Assembly (NCBI RefSeq): GCF_003386665.1
Contig: NZ_QTUB01000001.1
Location: 4,216,001 to 4,280,000, forward strand
DNA from: Xenorhabdus cabanillasii
GTDB taxonomy: Bacteria; Pseudomonadota; Gammaproteobacteria; Enterobacterales; Enterobacteriaceae
Length of the DNA: 64,000 nt
Direction of reading: 5' to 3'
Shown here one piece after another: positions 53,316 through 64,000 of the stretch. Numbering within the stretch: the first letter of the stretch is position 1; each line of letters begins with the position of its first letter. A model generated the notes under the pieces. That model searched no databases and was not told the DNA's origin. It saw only the letters and a program-made list of their open reading frames with translations. A program made the position numbers and the translations under genes.

Positions 53316-54747
53316 ATGTCGACGATAAAAAAACTGTATATCAAAACCTGGGGCTGTCAGATGAACGAATACGATTCATCCAAGATGGCCGACCTGCTGG
53401 AAACCACTCACGGTTATCAGTTAACCGATGTCGCCGAAGAAGCAGATATCTTACTCCTGAACACATGTTCAATTCGTGAAAAAGCACAAGAAAAAGTCTT
53501 TCACCAACTCGGACGCTGGAAAGGGCTGAAAGACAAAAACCCTGAAGTCATCATTGGTGTCGGCGGTTGCGTCGCTTCTCAGGAAGGAGATTACATCCGC
53601 CAGCGTGCACCCAGCGTTGATATTATCTTCGGACCGCAAACTCTGCACCGTCTGCCGGAAATGATTAATCATGTAAAAGGCACCCGCAGCCCTGTTGTTG
53701 ATATCAGTTTCCCTGAAATCGAGAAGTTCGACCGTCTGCCAGAACCACGGGCTGAAGGCCCGACTGCATTCGTTTCTATCATGGAAGGCTGTAATAAATA
53801 CTGCACATTCTGCGTTGTTCCTTACACCCGTGGAGAAGAAGTCAGCCGTCCTTGCGATGATATCCTATTTGAAATTGCCCAACTTGCTGCCCAAGGTGTG
53901 CGCGAAGTTAACTTGCTCGGTCAAAATGTTAACGCTTACCGTGGAGCAACATTTGACGGGGATATCTGCACATTTGCGGAATTACTGCGCCTGGTTGCAG
54001 CTATTGATGGCATCGACCGTATACGCTTCACCACCAGCCATCCAATCGAATTTACTGACGATATTATCGCTGTTTATGAAGATACACCGGAGTTGGTCAG
54101 CTTCCTGCACTTGCCGGTCCAGAGTGGCTCTGATCGTATTCTGACCCTGATGAAACGCGCCCACACCGCGCTGGAATACAAAGGCATTATTCGTCGCCTG
54201 CGTAAAGCACGCCCTGACATTCTCATCAGTTCTGACTTTATTATCGGTTTCCCAGGTGAAACCCAAGACGACTTTGAAAAAAACGATGAAATTAATTGCC
54301 GATGTTAATTTCGACATGAGTTTCAGCTTCATTTATTCAGCACGTCCGGGTACGCCTGCGGCTGATTTGCCAGATGATGTGAGTGAAGAAGAGAAGAAAC
54401 AACGCCTGTACCTGCTCCAGCAACGCATTAACCAACAGGCCATGAGCTATAGCCGCGCCATGCTTGGCAGCACACAACGCATTCTGGTTGAAGGCCCATC
54501 CCGCAAAAATATCATGGAGCTTTCTGGCCGTACTGAGAACAACCGTGTGGTTAACTTCGAAGGTACACCTGATATGATTGGTAAATTTGTTGATGTCGAA
54601 ATTGTTGATGTTTATGCCAATTCCCTGCGTGGCAAGGTAATCCGTACCGAAGATGAAATGGATTTACGTATCTATGAATCGCCTGCGTCAGTAATTGCCC
54701 GTACTCGTAAGGAAGACGAAATCGGCGTTGGTATTTATCAGCCCTAA
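53316..54747 (+). pseudogene. miaB: miaB, split by one extra A (frameshift)
   Basis: MiaB is the radical-SAM methylthiotransferase that makes ms2i6A37 in tRNAs. The first frame (53316-54308) starts [21 protein letters not shown] and carries the three auxiliary-cluster cysteines (WGCQ, NTCS, GGCV) and the radical-SAM motif [10 protein letters not shown]. At 54277-54283 there are seven A where GAA AAA ACG needs six, and the frame ends at 54308. The remainder, including the TRAM domain ([17 protein letters not shown]...), continues in the next frame to 54747. Removing one A gives 476 residues against 474 in E. coli. The rest is intact, so this may be a sequencing error, recent mutation or a slippery run read by polymerase slippage. 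The GGATG before 53316 supports that start over ATG 53307. Confidence 0.9.
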
Positions 54748-54786
54748 ATAGGCCAGCCTTGACAGGCTCTAATATAGAGATAATCA

Positions 54787-55833
54787 GTGACACAAATAAA
54801 CCCACAAGTAGCAACACAAGAGATTTTTCTGGAACCCGCAGACAATCAGCGATTAATGAGCCTGTGTGGCCCACTTGATGACAATCTGAAACAACTTGAA
54901 CGTCGACTAGGAGTAGAGATCAACCGCCGCGACAATCGTTTCAAACTGGCAGGCAAACCACTGTGTGTCAGTGCAGTAACAAGCATATTACGCCGCCTTT
55001 ATGTCGAAACCGCACCTGTACATGGCGTGATACCCGATCTTGAGCCTGAACAGATCCATCTGGCAATCACAGAAAGTCGTGTACTGGAGCAGTCAGCAGA
55101 AAGCGTACCCGCCTACGGCAAGGCTGTGAATATCAAAACCAAACGGGGTGTTGTAAGACCCCGTACTCCTAATCAGGCACAGTACATTGCCAATATCCTT
55201 GACCATGATATTACATTTGGGATCGGGCCAGCAGGAACAGGTAAAACCTATCTGGCCGTTGCCGCAGCAGTTGATGCACTGGAGCGGCAAGAAATTCGCC
55301 GGATACTTCTTACCCGCCCTGCGGTTGAAGCCGGAGAAAAACTGGGATTCTTGCCGGGTGATCTGAGCCAGAAAGTCGACCCTTACTTACGTCCACTTTA
55401 CGATGCCCTGTTTGAGATGCTGGGTTTTGAAAAAGTTGAGAAGCTGATCGAAAGAAATGTTATTGAAGTCGCTCCATTGGCCTATATGCGTGGACGAACG
55501 CTCAATGATGCTTTTATTATTCTTGATGAAAGTCAGAATACCACCATTGAACAGATGAAGATGTTCCTGACTCGTATTGGCTTTAACTCTAAAGCAGTGA
55601 TTACTGGTGACGTAACCCAGATCGACCTGCCAAGAGGTCAGAAATCAGGGCTGAGCCATGCAATGGAAGTCTTGTCGGAAGTTGACGAGCTGAGCTTTAA
55701 TTTCCTCCATAGCGAAGATGTGGTCCGCCACCCTGTAGTTGCCAAAGTCGTTATTGCCTATGAAGCATGGGAAGCGACAGAGCAGAAACGTAAACAGGCG
55801 CTTAACGAAAAGCGCAGACAGGAAGCGCAATGA
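54787..55833 (+). CDS. phoL: PhoH-like ATPase
   Basis: A 348-residue cytoplasmic PhoH-family ATPase (ybeZ). Walker A is GPAGTGKT (about 143-150) and Walker B is [12 protein letters not shown] (about 240-251); the N-terminal KH-like region precedes them and the C-terminus is very basic/acidic mixed. Start is GTG 54787, preceded by TAGAGA. It overlaps ybeY by 4 bp (ATGA), and the two products are linked to rRNA processing. Second gene of miaB-phoL-ybeY-corC-lnt. Confidence 0.95.
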   Translation: MTQINPQVATQEIFLEPADNQRLMSLCGPLDDNLKQLERRLGVEINRRDNRFKLAGKPLCVSAVTSILRRLYVETAPVHGVIPDLEPEQIHLAITESRVLEQSAESVPAYGKAVNIKTKRGVVRPRTPNQAQYIANILDHDITFGIGPAGTGKTYLAVAAAVDALERQEIRRILLTRPAVEAGEKLGFLPGDLSQKVDPYLRPLYDALFEMLGFEKVEKLIERNVIEVAPLAYMRGRTLNDAFIILDESQNTTIEQMKMFLTRIGFNSKAVITGDVTQIDLPRGQKSGLSHAMEVLSEVDELSFNFLHSEDVVRHPVVAKVVIAYEAWEATEQKRKQALNEKRRQEAQ

Positions 55834-56297
55834 GTTCAGTTATATTAGATTTACAAATCGCGTGTGAAAACCCAACAGGACTTCCTGAGGAAGTCCTTTT
55901 CCAACGCTGGCTGGAAGGCGTTTTGCCGCAATTTCAGGCTGAAAGTGAAGTGACAATCCGTGTTGTTGATGAGGCAGAAAGTCACGAATTAAACCTCATT
56001 TATCGCGGGAAAGACAAACCAACCAATGTGTTATCCTTCCCATTTGAAGCTCCGCCCGAAGTGGAACTGCCCTTACTCGGCGATTTGATTATATGCCGTC
56101 AGGTTGTTGAGAAAGAAGCGAAAGAACAACAAAAAACGGTTGAAGAGCACTGGGTACACATGGTAGTTCACGGCTGTCTTCATCTACTTGGTTATGACCA
56201 CATTGAAGATGAAGAAGCGGAAGAAATGGAATCTCTGGAAACAGAAATCCTAAAAAAAATGGGTTATCCTGATCCTTATCTTGCGGAAAAAGAATAA
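55830..56297 (+). CDS. ybeY: Endoribonuclease YbeY, rRNA maturation factor
   Basis: A 155-residue metal-dependent RNase for 16S rRNA 3'-end processing and ribosome quality control. The zinc motif H-x3-H-x5-H is seen as [15 protein letters not shown] (about 110-124), plus the TNVLSFPFE segment. Same length as E. coli YbeY (155). Start overlaps the phoL stop. Confidence 0.97.
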   Translation: MSSVILDLQIACENPTGLPEEVLFQRWLEGVLPQFQAESEVTIRVVDEAESHELNLIYRGKDKPTNVLSFPFEAPPEVELPLLGDLIICRQVVEKEAKEQQKTVEEHWVHMVVHGCLHLLGYDHIEDEEAEEMESLETEILKKMGYPDPYLAEKE

Positions 56298-56429
56298 CCC
56301 CTAAGAACATTTTTATGTTAAACATTACGATCCGTACCCTATAGATTTCAGGATGCAGCCAACAAAGCTGCCACCTGAAAGACGACAGGTATCTAACTTT
56401 AATTAATGAGGAATTTTAATTAAAACGCC

Positions 56430-57308
56430 ATGAGCGACGACCATCCTTCTAGTAACGATAGCCCTAGTCCTAAGAAAGGCTTTTTTGCACTTCTTAACCA
56501 GATTTTTCACGGTGAGCCGAAAAACCGTAACGATTTGGTTGAACTGATCCGTGATTCTGAACAGAATGACCTGATCGACCCTGATACCCGAGAGATGCTC
56601 GAAGGGGTAATGGATATTGCTGACCAACGCGTGCGTGACATTATGATCCCGCGCTCACAAATCGTTACCTTAAAACGCAATCAATCTCTGGACGAATGTC
56701 TGGATGTGATTATCGATTCAGCCCACTCTCGCTTCCCTGTGATCAGTGAAGATAAAGATCACATTGAAGGCATCTTGATGGCAAAAGATCTTCTGCCATT
56801 TATGCGCACGAATACCGAGCCTTTCAGCATTGATAAAGTGCTGCGTCAGGCTGTCGTGGTGCCGGAAAGTAAGCGGGTTGACCGACTGCTGAAAGAATTC
56901 CGTTCTCAACGCTATCATATGGCAATTGTTATCGATGAATTCGGCGGTGTTTCCGGCCTTGTCACGATTGAGGATATACTTGAACTGATTGTGGGGGAAA
57001 TTGAGGACGAATACGATGATGATGAAGATAACGATATTCGTGCCTTGAGTCGCCATACTTATTCAGTGCGGGCATTGACTCAAATCGAAGACTTTAACGA
57101 TGTTTTCAGTACTAATTTCAGCGACGAAGAAGTTGATACCATTGGCGGGTTGGTTATGCAGGCATTTGGACACCTGCCTTCCCGTGGAGAATCCATCAGC
57201 ATTGATGGCTATCACTTCAAAGTAGCAATGGCAGATAGCCGGAAAATCATTCAGGTTCATGTCAAAATACCGGATGATGCTGAAGTTCCTGGCCTTGATA
57301 AAGATTAA
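56430..57308 (+). CDS. corC: CorC/YbeX CBS-domain protein
   Basis: A 292-residue cytoplasmic protein with a CBS pair (about 70-190: [17 protein letters not shown]... and [16 protein letters not shown]...[20 protein letters not shown]) and a C-terminal CorC/HlyC transporter-associated domain with [21 protein letters not shown]. No membrane helices. E. coli CorC/YbeX (292 aa) is tied to magnesium/cobalt export and ribosome homeostasis. It precedes lnt by 10 bp. Confidence 0.95.
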   Translation: MSDDHPSSNDSPSPKKGFFALLNQIFHGEPKNRNDLVELIRDSEQNDLIDPDTREMLEGVMDIADQRVRDIMIPRSQIVTLKRNQSLDECLDVIIDSAHSRFPVISEDKDHIEGILMAKDLLPFMRTNTEPFSIDKVLRQAVVVPESKRVDRLLKEFRSQRYHMAIVIDEFGGVSGLVTIEDILELIVGEIEDEYDDDEDNDIRALSRHTYSVRALTQIEDFNDVFSTNFSDEEVDTIGGLVMQAFGHLPSRGESISIDGYHFKVAMADSRKIIQVHVKIPDDAEVPGLDKD

Positions 57309-57318
57309 TAGGATCTGG

Positions 57319-58848
57319 ATGAACAAAGCCTCATTAATGAATTGCCAGCGGCTGCGCGCTTTGCTGGCACTTTTCTTCGGAGCCAGTGGAACACTGGCTT
57401 TTTCACCTTTTGACTTCTGGCCCGCGGCCCTTATTTCTCTCTGTGGTCTGCAAATCCTGACACTTAACCGGACTACCCGACAAGCACTCTTTATTGGCTT
57501 CTGCTGGGGCCTTGGCCTGTTTGGCAGTGGTATAAACTGGATTTATGTCAGTATCGCGAATTTCGGAGGCATGCCAACCGCCGTTAATATCTTTTTGGTA
57601 ATCCTGTTTTCCGCTTATCTTGCTCTTTATCCCGCTCTGTTTGCCGGGCTGCTTAACCGCTTCTTCCCGACCTCAAATGGGATAAGGTTAATCGTCGTCA
57701 GCCCTGCATTATGGCAATGCACTGAATTTTTACGTGGTTGGATATTAACGGGTTTTCCGTGGCTACAATTCGGCTATAGCCAGATTGATGGCCCTTTGAA
57801 AGCAATTGCCCCGATTTTCGGAGTAGAAAGTATCACCTTCCTGCTAATGATGAGCAGTGGCTTGTTAGTTTTTGCTGCCTTTCATAAAAAACTCTCATCT
57901 GCCATCGCTGCCATTATCTTGTTACTGCTGCCGTGGCCAATGAGACATTATCAGTGGTATACCCTGATGCCGGCAAAATCAACCGACGTAGCACTGGTAC
58001 AAGGCAATATTCCTCAGGAAATAAAATGGGATCCCTCTGTATTAGGGAAAACCCTGGATATTTATCTGGATCATAGCCAGCCTTTTATCGGCAAAGTCCC
58101 TATTATTATCTGGCCAGAAGCAGCTATCCCTGATTACGAGTACAATCAGAATAATTTCCTGACCAAGCTGGATACTCTGCTCAGGCAACATAACACCAGC
58201 CTGATTACAGGTATTCCCGATGCACGTCCTGCACTGGATGGGTACAAGTTCTATAACAGTATCATCGTGTTAGGAGAAAAAACTCCTTACCAATATCCGG
58301 CGATTAGCCGCTATGACAAACATCACCTTGTTCCATTTGGTGAGTTTGTTCCTCTGGCATCATTACTGCGTCCATTGGCTCCCTTCTTTAACCTGCCAAT
58401 GTCCTCTTTCAGTCAGGGAAATTATATACAACCTCAGCTTTCTGTTGCGGGACATGGAATTACCGCCGCAATCTGCTATGAAATTATTTTGGGCGAGCAA
58501 GTCCGTGATAACTTCAAACCCAGTACAGAGTTTCTGCTGACTGTTTCCAATGATGCCTGGTTTGGACATTCTATTGGGCCGTGGCAACATTTCCAAATGG
58601 CGCGTATGCGTTCCCTTGAACTGGGTCGTCCTCTGTTAAGAGGGACAAATAACGGAATTACAGCGGTAATCAAACCAGATGGTTCAATACAAGCCGAAAT
58701 TCCACAATTTACTCGTCAAGTTTTGGAAACTAAAGTCACGCCAGCCAGTGGTATTACACCTTATTTCCGATTTGGTAATTGGCCAGTTTGGGGAATAACA
58801 GTGTTGTTTATTTTATTCGGATTGATAAACAACCGTCGCCAAATCTAG
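57319..58848 (+). CDS. lnt: Apolipoprotein N-acyltransferase
   Basis: A 509-residue inner-membrane enzyme that adds the third acyl chain to lipoproteins (E. coli 512). The N-terminal half has about six membrane helices; the C-terminal nitrilase-like domain (about 220-475) carries the E-K-C catalytic elements, with glutamate in [11 protein letters not shown] and cysteine in ICYEIILGE. The start is ATG 57319 ([24 protein letters not shown]) after TAGGATCTGG; the longer open frame would overlap corC. Confidence 0.96.
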   Translation: MNKASLMNCQRLRALLALFFGASGTLAFSPFDFWPAALISLCGLQILTLNRTTRQALFIGFCWGLGLFGSGINWIYVSIANFGGMPTAVNIFLVILFSAYLALYPALFAGLLNRFFPTSNGIRLIVVSPALWQCTEFLRGWILTGFPWLQFGYSQIDGPLKAIAPIFGVESITFLLMMSSGLLVFAAFHKKLSSAIAAIILLLLPWPMRHYQWYTLMPAKSTDVALVQGNIPQEIKWDPSVLGKTLDIYLDHSQPFIGKVPIIIWPEAAIPDYEYNQNNFLTKLDTLLRQHNTSLITGIPDARPALDGYKFYNSIIVLGEKTPYQYPAISRYDKHHLVPFGEFVPLASLLRPLAPFFNLPMSSFSQGNYIQPQLSVAGHGITAAICYEIILGEQVRDNFKPSTEFLLTVSNDAWFGHSIGPWQHFQMARMRSLELGRPLLRGTNNGITAVIKPDGSIQAEIPQFTRQVLETKVTPASGITPYFRFGNWPVWGITVLFILFGLINNRRQI

Positions 58849-58881
58849 CTAATCATTTAGTGATATTCCAGAAAATACCCA

Positions 58882-58927
58882 ATATAAGTCCAGAGGTTTA
58901 ATTTATGCCCTGGACTTATATGTTTTT
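58882..58927 (+). terminator. Terminator after lnt
   Basis: Perfect 12-bp arms ATATAAGTCCAG / CTGGACTTATAT with a 16-nt loop, followed by GTTTTT, 34 bp past the lnt stop. Confidence 0.85.
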
Positions 58928-59275
58928 CACTTTTTCTCCTTGATAACCTCAATAAATATTACCCATCATAACTAATATCGAATATCAAATGCTTTAACAA
59001 AAGATAGGATTAAATTAAATAATAATCAAAATAAAATATTTAATCCTAAAAAGTACAAACTGTGAGCAAGATTAAAAATTATTCACCTCAAATTCACACT
59101 TAAACAAAAGTGTTTATTTTTAGTGCGAAGCAGCTCGCGAAATGAAAACATATGGTTTAAAAAAAGTAACATTATGAATTATTTTTTTACAACCCATACA
59201 CAAAACAATTCAAAAAATCGTTTCTATAAAAAACAGAAGCACCAATATGTGCAAGATTTGCAAACAAACCCAACT

Positions 59276-59345
59276 TTGCGCAAAGCAGTTTGTAGAAAAT
59301 CTGTTGTACAAAACAAACTGTACAAAATAAGTTGCGCAAAACAAC
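59276..59345 (+). repeat. Five tandem 14-bp units before gltI
   Basis: Unit starts are 59276, 59290, 59304, 59318 and 59332, exactly 14 bp apart. They read TTGCGCAAAGCAGT, TTGTAGAAAATCTG, TTGTACAAAACAAA, CTGTACAAAATAAG and TTGCGCAAAACAAC. The head of each unit is a (near-)palindrome TTGYRCAA. The array ends 18 bp before the gltI start codon, abutting the ribosome binding site, so it is either an operator array or part of the mRNA leader. Confidence 0.8.
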
Positions 59346-59363
59346 CAAATGAAGGAGCTGTAT

Positions 59364-60251
59364 ATGCGTAAATTGATGTTAACCATGATGTTGCTTAGCG
59401 CGGCAGGGGCTGTCCATGCTGAGGAATTGACTGGAACATTAAAAAAAATCAAAGACAGTGGTGTTGTTGCTGTCGGACACAGAGAATCTTCTGTTCCATT
59501 TGCTTACTATGATGCTAAACAGAATGTTGTCGGTTATGCCCAGGACTATTCCAATTTAATTGTGGAGGCGATTAAGAAAAAAATTAATGCGCCCAACCTG
59601 CAAGTTAAGCTGATCCCTGTCACTTCTCAAAACCGTATTCCATTGCTACAAAACGGTACTTTTGATTTTGAATGTGGCTCAACCACTAATACCCCTGAGC
59701 GCCAAAAACAAGCTGCGTTCTCCAATACCATCTTTATCGTCAACACACGCCTGCTGACTAATAAGGATTCAGGGATCAAAGGATTTGACGATCTGACCGG
59801 AAAAAATGTCGTTGTAAGCGCAGGCACAACTTCTGAAATATTGCTGAATAAACTTAATGACGAAAAGAAAATGAAAATGCGCATTATCAGTGCAAAAGAT
59901 CATGGCGATTCATTCCGTACGCTGGAATCAGGCCGCGCTGCTGCCTTCATGATCGACGATGCACTACTGGCAGGTGAACGTGCAAAAGCGAAAAAACCTG
60001 ATCAGTGGATTATCGTCGGTGAACCTCAATCCAAAGAAGCTTACGGTTGTCTGATGCGCAAAAACGATCCTCAATTCAAAAAGTTGCTGGATGACACTGT
60101 TGCAGAAATACAAACTTCTGGCCGGGCAGAAAAAATGTTTGCTCGCTGGTTCAAAGAGCCAATTCCACCTAAGAATTTGAATCTGAACTTCACTCTGCCA
60201 GACGAAATGAAAGATTTGTTTAAATCACCAAATGATAAGTCTCTAAATTAA
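59364..60251 (+). CDS. gltI: Glutamate/aspartate ABC transporter binding protein
   Basis: A 295-residue periplasmic solute-binding protein (E. coli GltI 302). Signal peptide MRKLMLTMMLLSAAGAVHA, cleavage about residue 19. Family 3 binding-protein motifs include GVVAVGHRESSVPFAYYD, DFECGSTTNTPERQK and GKNVVVSAGTTSE. Start is ATG 59364 because AAGGAG lies 6 nt before it; ATG 59349 is too early. First gene of gltIJKL; preceded by the 14-bp repeat array. Confidence 0.96.
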   Translation: MRKLMLTMMLLSAAGAVHAEELTGTLKKIKDSGVVAVGHRESSVPFAYYDAKQNVVGYAQDYSNLIVEAIKKKINAPNLQVKLIPVTSQNRIPLLQNGTFDFECGSTTNTPERQKQAAFSNTIFIVNTRLLTNKDSGIKGFDDLTGKNVVVSAGTTSEILLNKLNDEKKMKMRIISAKDHGDSFRTLESGRAAAFMIDDALLAGERAKAKKPDQWIIVGEPQSKEAYGCLMRKNDPQFKKLLDDTVAEIQTSGRAEKMFARWFKEPIPPKNLNLNFTLPDEMKDLFKSPNDKSLN

Positions 60252-60284
60252 TAAACCGAAGATCCCGATTTTATTGGCACGACG

Positions 60285-60319
60285 GGTATGAGGTAGTCGT
60301 TCCCTACCTCATTTTTTTA
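60285..60319 (+). terminator. Probable attenuator between gltI and gltJ
   Basis: ATGAGGTAG and CTACCTCAT pair as perfect 9-bp arms around TCGTTCC, followed by TTTTTTAT. Placed between binding-protein and permease genes, it fits partial termination that lowers expression of the membrane subunits. Confidence 0.8.
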
Positions 60320-60338
60320 TGCTTCAGGGAGCATGTGT

Positions 60339-61079
60339 ATGTCAGTTGATTGGAATTGGGGTATCTTTCTGCAAGAAGCCCCTTTTGGTAATACCACCTA
60401 TCTTGGGTGGATCATTTCTGGATTGCAGGTGACAATTGCTCTTTCTATCTGCGCCTGGATTATTGCATTTATTGTCGGTTCGTTTTTTGGCATTCTTCGT
60501 ACTGTTCCGAATAAATTTCTGGCAGGACTGGGAACCTGTTATGTTGAGCTGTTCCGTAACATTCCTCTTATCGTCCAATTTTTTGTCTGGTATTTGGTTG
60601 TACCAGAATTCCTGCCTAAAGACCTGAGTAATTGGTTCAAGGTGGATTTGGATCCCAATATCCAATTTTTTCTTTCCTCGGTAATTTGTCTGGGGCTATT
60701 CACTGCGGCCCGTGTATGCGAACAGGTTCGTGCAGCCATTCAATCGCTGCCACGAGGGCAAAAAGCCGCAGGGCTGGCAGTGGGTCTGACACTGCCACAA
60801 ACCTACCGTTATGTCCTGCTACCTAATGCCTATCGTGTCATTATTCCACCAATGACATCAGAAATGCTTAACCTGGTGAAGAATTCCGCGATTGCCTCAA
60901 CTATCGGTTTGGTAGACATGGCAGCACAAGCAGGAAAATTACTGGACTATTCAGCGCATGCATATGAAACATTTACAGCAATCACACTGGCATATGTTGG
61001 AATCAATCTCGTTATTATGCTTGCAATGAGTATGCTTGAGAAAAAAGTACGGTTGCCGGGCAACATGGGGGGCCGATAA
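60339..61079 (+). CDS. gltJ: Glutamate/aspartate ABC transporter permease GltJ
   Basis: A 246-residue inner-membrane permease with about five helices and the EAA-type loop [28 protein letters not shown]. Start chosen is ATG 60339 ([12 protein letters not shown]), 7 nt after AGGGAG, matching E. coli GltJ in length and N-terminus. gltK begins 2 bp after its stop. The 87-bp gap after gltI has a hairpin-like stretch (GGTAGTCG...CCCTACCTCATTTTTTT), a likely attenuating terminator that would give more binding protein than permease. Confidence 0.96.
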   Translation: MSVDWNWGIFLQEAPFGNTTYLGWIISGLQVTIALSICAWIIAFIVGSFFGILRTVPNKFLAGLGTCYVELFRNIPLIVQFFVWYLVVPEFLPKDLSNWFKVDLDPNIQFFLSSVICLGLFTAARVCEQVRAAIQSLPRGQKAAGLAVGLTLPQTYRYVLLPNAYRVIIPPMTSEMLNLVKNSAIASTIGLVDMAAQAGKLLDYSAHAYETFTAITLAYVGINLVIMLAMSMLEKKVRLPGNMGGR

Positions 61080-61081
61080 AA

Positions 61082-61756
61082 ATGTATCAATTTGACTGGA
61101 GTTCCATTATTCCTAGCCTGCCTCTGTTGTTGAACGGGTTAATCATCACGGCTGAAATTACCACAATAGCCATTATCATCGGTATTGCCTGGGGAACGGC
61201 TCTGGCAGTAATGCGCCTTTCTTCCATTAAGGTACTGAGCTGGTTTGCCACCTTATATGTCAACCTCTTCCGCTCTGTACCTCTGGTAATGGTATTGTTA
61301 TGGTTTTATTTAATTGTGCCTAGCTTAGTCCAAAATGTTCTAGGCATATCACCAAAAACTGATATCCGTTTAATCTCTGCAATGGTAGCGTTCTCGCTCT
61401 TTGAAGCAGCCTATTATTCCGAAATTATCCGGGCAGGTATTCAGAGTATTTCCCGTGGTCAGTCATCTGCGTCACTGGCACTGGGAATGACTCATATGCA
61501 AAGTATGCGTCTGGTCATCCTGCCACAGGCATTCCGTGCGATGATCCCATTACTGCTAACACAAGGCATTGTATTATTTCAGGATACCTCTCTGGTATAT
61601 GTATTAAGTCTGGCAGATTTTTTCCGGACAGCAGCCAATATCGGTGAGCGTGATGGTACACAGATAGAAATGGTTCTGTTTGCCGGTTTTATTTATTTTG
61701 TGATTAGTTTTTCCGCTTCCATGCTGGTTAACTATTTGAAGAAAAGGACTATTTGA
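61082..61756 (+). CDS. gltK: Glutamate/aspartate ABC transporter permease GltK
   Basis: A 224-residue permease partner of GltJ (E. coli 224). EAA-type loop [30 protein letters not shown] about 126-155; about five membrane helices. Its TGA overlaps the gltL ATG by one base (TGATG). Confidence 0.97.
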   Translation: MYQFDWSSIIPSLPLLLNGLIITAEITTIAIIIGIAWGTALAVMRLSSIKVLSWFATLYVNLFRSVPLVMVLLWFYLIVPSLVQNVLGISPKTDIRLISAMVAFSLFEAAYYSEIIRAGIQSISRGQSSASLALGMTHMQSMRLVILPQAFRAMIPLLLTQGIVLFQDTSLVYVLSLADFFRTAANIGERDGTQIEMVLFAGFIYFVISFSASMLVNYLKKRTI

Positions 61757-62481
61757 TGATTTCCCTGAAAAATGTATCCAAGTGGTATGGCCAATTTCAG
61801 GTTCTGAATGACTGCTCAACTGAAGTCAAAAAAGGCGAAGTAGTGGTAGTCTGTGGACCTTCTGGTTCCGGTAAATCCACGCTGATAAAAACAGTCAATG
61901 GCCTTGAAGCTGTCCAGCAAGGTGAAATTTGGGTAAACGGAACAAAAGTAAATGATAAAGGCACAAATCTGGCTCAACTACGTTCCAAAGTTGGCATGGT
62001 GTTTCAACATTTTGAACTGTTTCCCCATCTGTCTATCATTGACAATCTGACACTGGCTCAGGTCAAGGTCTTAAAGCGTGATAAACAAACTGCGGCTGAA
62101 AAAGGCTTAAAACTATTAGAGCGTGTTGGGTTAGCAAATCACGCCAATAAATTACCTGCCCAACTTTCCGGTGGGCAACAACAGCGTGTCGCCATTGCCC
62201 GTGCGCTTTGCATGGATCCCATCGCTATGTTGTTTGACGAACCAACTTCCGCCCTTGATCCAGAAATGATCAATGAAGTACTGGATGTTATGGTTGAACT
62301 GGCTAACGAAGGGATGACCATGATGGTTGTTACCCATGAAATGGGATTTGCCAAAAAAGTTGCCCATCGCGTTATCTTTATGGATGAAGGCACTATTGTC
62401 GAAGACAGCAAGAAAGAAGAGTTCTTCGCCAACCCTAAATCAGAACGTGCCCGCGATTTTCTGGCGAAGATCCTGCACTAA
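61756..62481 (+). CDS. gltL: Glutamate/aspartate ABC transporter ATPase
   Basis: A 241-residue ABC ATPase (E. coli 241). Walker [10 protein letters not shown] (about 35-43), Q-loop FQHFELFPH, signature LSGGQQQRV, Walker [12 protein letters not shown] and H-loop [11 protein letters not shown] 61756 is preferred to the TTG immediately before it. It energises import through GltJK with GltI as receptor. Confidence 0.97.
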   Translation: MISLKNVSKWYGQFQVLNDCSTEVKKGEVVVVCGPSGSGKSTLIKTVNGLEAVQQGEIWVNGTKVNDKGTNLAQLRSKVGMVFQHFELFPHLSIIDNLTLAQVKVLKRDKQTAAEKGLKLLERVGLANHANKLPAQLSGGQQQRVAIARALCMDPIAMLFDEPTSALDPEMINEVLDVMVELANEGMTMMVVTHEMGFAKKVAHRVIFMDEGTIVEDSKKEEFFANPKSERARDFLAKILH

Positions 62482-62490
62482 TTTACCTTT

Positions 62491-62524
62491 GTCGGCGGAT
62501 AATACTTTACCGCCGACTTTAAAC
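62491..62524 (+). terminator. Terminator of gltIJKL
   Basis: Perfect arms GTCGGCGG / CCGCCGAC around an 11-nt loop, then TTTAAA, 9 bp after the gltL stop. Confidence 0.75.
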
Positions 62525-62644
62525 CATGACTAAATGCAGTAATTTTCCGTGTTCTTCCTATAACAAGTGTTGTTGCCCCAATTCCTATCCGCTATGCTAT
62601 GTCATCCTAAATTTCATAAACAAACACGCTCGCTAAAAGCGTAG

Positions 62645-64000
<1,356 letters not shown>

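Larger units (their letters stand above)
58849..59363. other. lnt-gltI intergenic region
   Basis: 515 bp, AT-rich. It holds the lnt terminator (58882-58927) and a 14-bp tandem repeat array (59276-59345). An 82-codon open frame (59123-59371) crosses it but is low in complexity, built largely from the repeats, and overlaps gltI, so it is not called. Confidence 0.7.

Noticed and set aside
59123..59371. 82-codon open frame before gltI
   Set aside because: Low-complexity, Lys/Asn/Gln-rich, mostly made of the 14-bp repeats, and overlaps the gltI start; no family resemblance.

Overview
The window looks like a chromosomal segment of an insect-associated Morganellaceae bacterium, most likely Photorhabdus (Xenorhabdus is the main alternative). 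Two lines of evidence support this. The core gene order follows the enterobacterial map: ybfE-fldA-fur, glnS, nagE/nagBAC, a Met-Leu-Gln-Gln-Met-Gln tRNA cluster, ubiF, miaB-phoL-ybeY-corC-lnt, gltIJKL, leuS. The accessory load is also typical: giant MARTX toxins with a dedicated type I secretion operon, and an ISAs1-type transposase remnant. Genus was inferred from reading alone, without a database search.

Layout. Positions 1-34.2 kb are accessory. Two tandem MARTX (rtxA) genes lie on the minus strand. The left one (1-5114) runs off the window edge. The right one (7094-21010) is complete, 4638 aa, and carries an unassigned first effector module, then RID, ABH and MCF effector domains, a cysteine protease domain and C-terminal repeats. 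Between them are a decayed rtxC relic, an orphan ORF and a transposase fragment. Upstream of the complete toxin are rtxC (acyltransferase) and an rtxH-like gene. The divergent plus-strand operon rtxB-rtxD-rtxE encodes the two-ATPase secretion machine. A GlxA/AraC-type regulator and an RND efflux operon with a downstream TetR-type regulator follow.

Positions 34.4-41 kb are mostly core: ybfE, fldA, fur, a secreted chitobiase (GH20) and glnS. Between glnS and nagE sits an AT-rich three-gene insert (41.07-44.04 kb): PhyH-type dioxygenase, family 2 glycosyltransferase and DegT/StrS aminotransferase, resembling a small modification pathway of unknown product. The N-acetylglucosamine uptake and catabolism genes follow (nagE, then divergent nagBAC) and fit functionally with the chitobiase. 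Six tRNA genes come next, then a HigB/HigA-type toxin-antitoxin pair, ubiF, and the miaB-phoL-ybeY-corC-lnt block. miaB is split by one extra A in an A7 run. The last part holds the glutamate/aspartate ABC transporter gltIJKL and the start of leuS.

Points most worth a second look: the duplicated rtx locus in which one copy has lost rtxC by an internal deletion but keeps a recognisable upstream block; the unassigned first effector module of the complete MARTX; five tandem 14-bp TTGYRCAAAA-type units just before gltI, with similar pairs before chb and glnS; a 19-bp-arm inverted repeat before the RND operon; the orphan three-gene insert; and the miaB frameshift.
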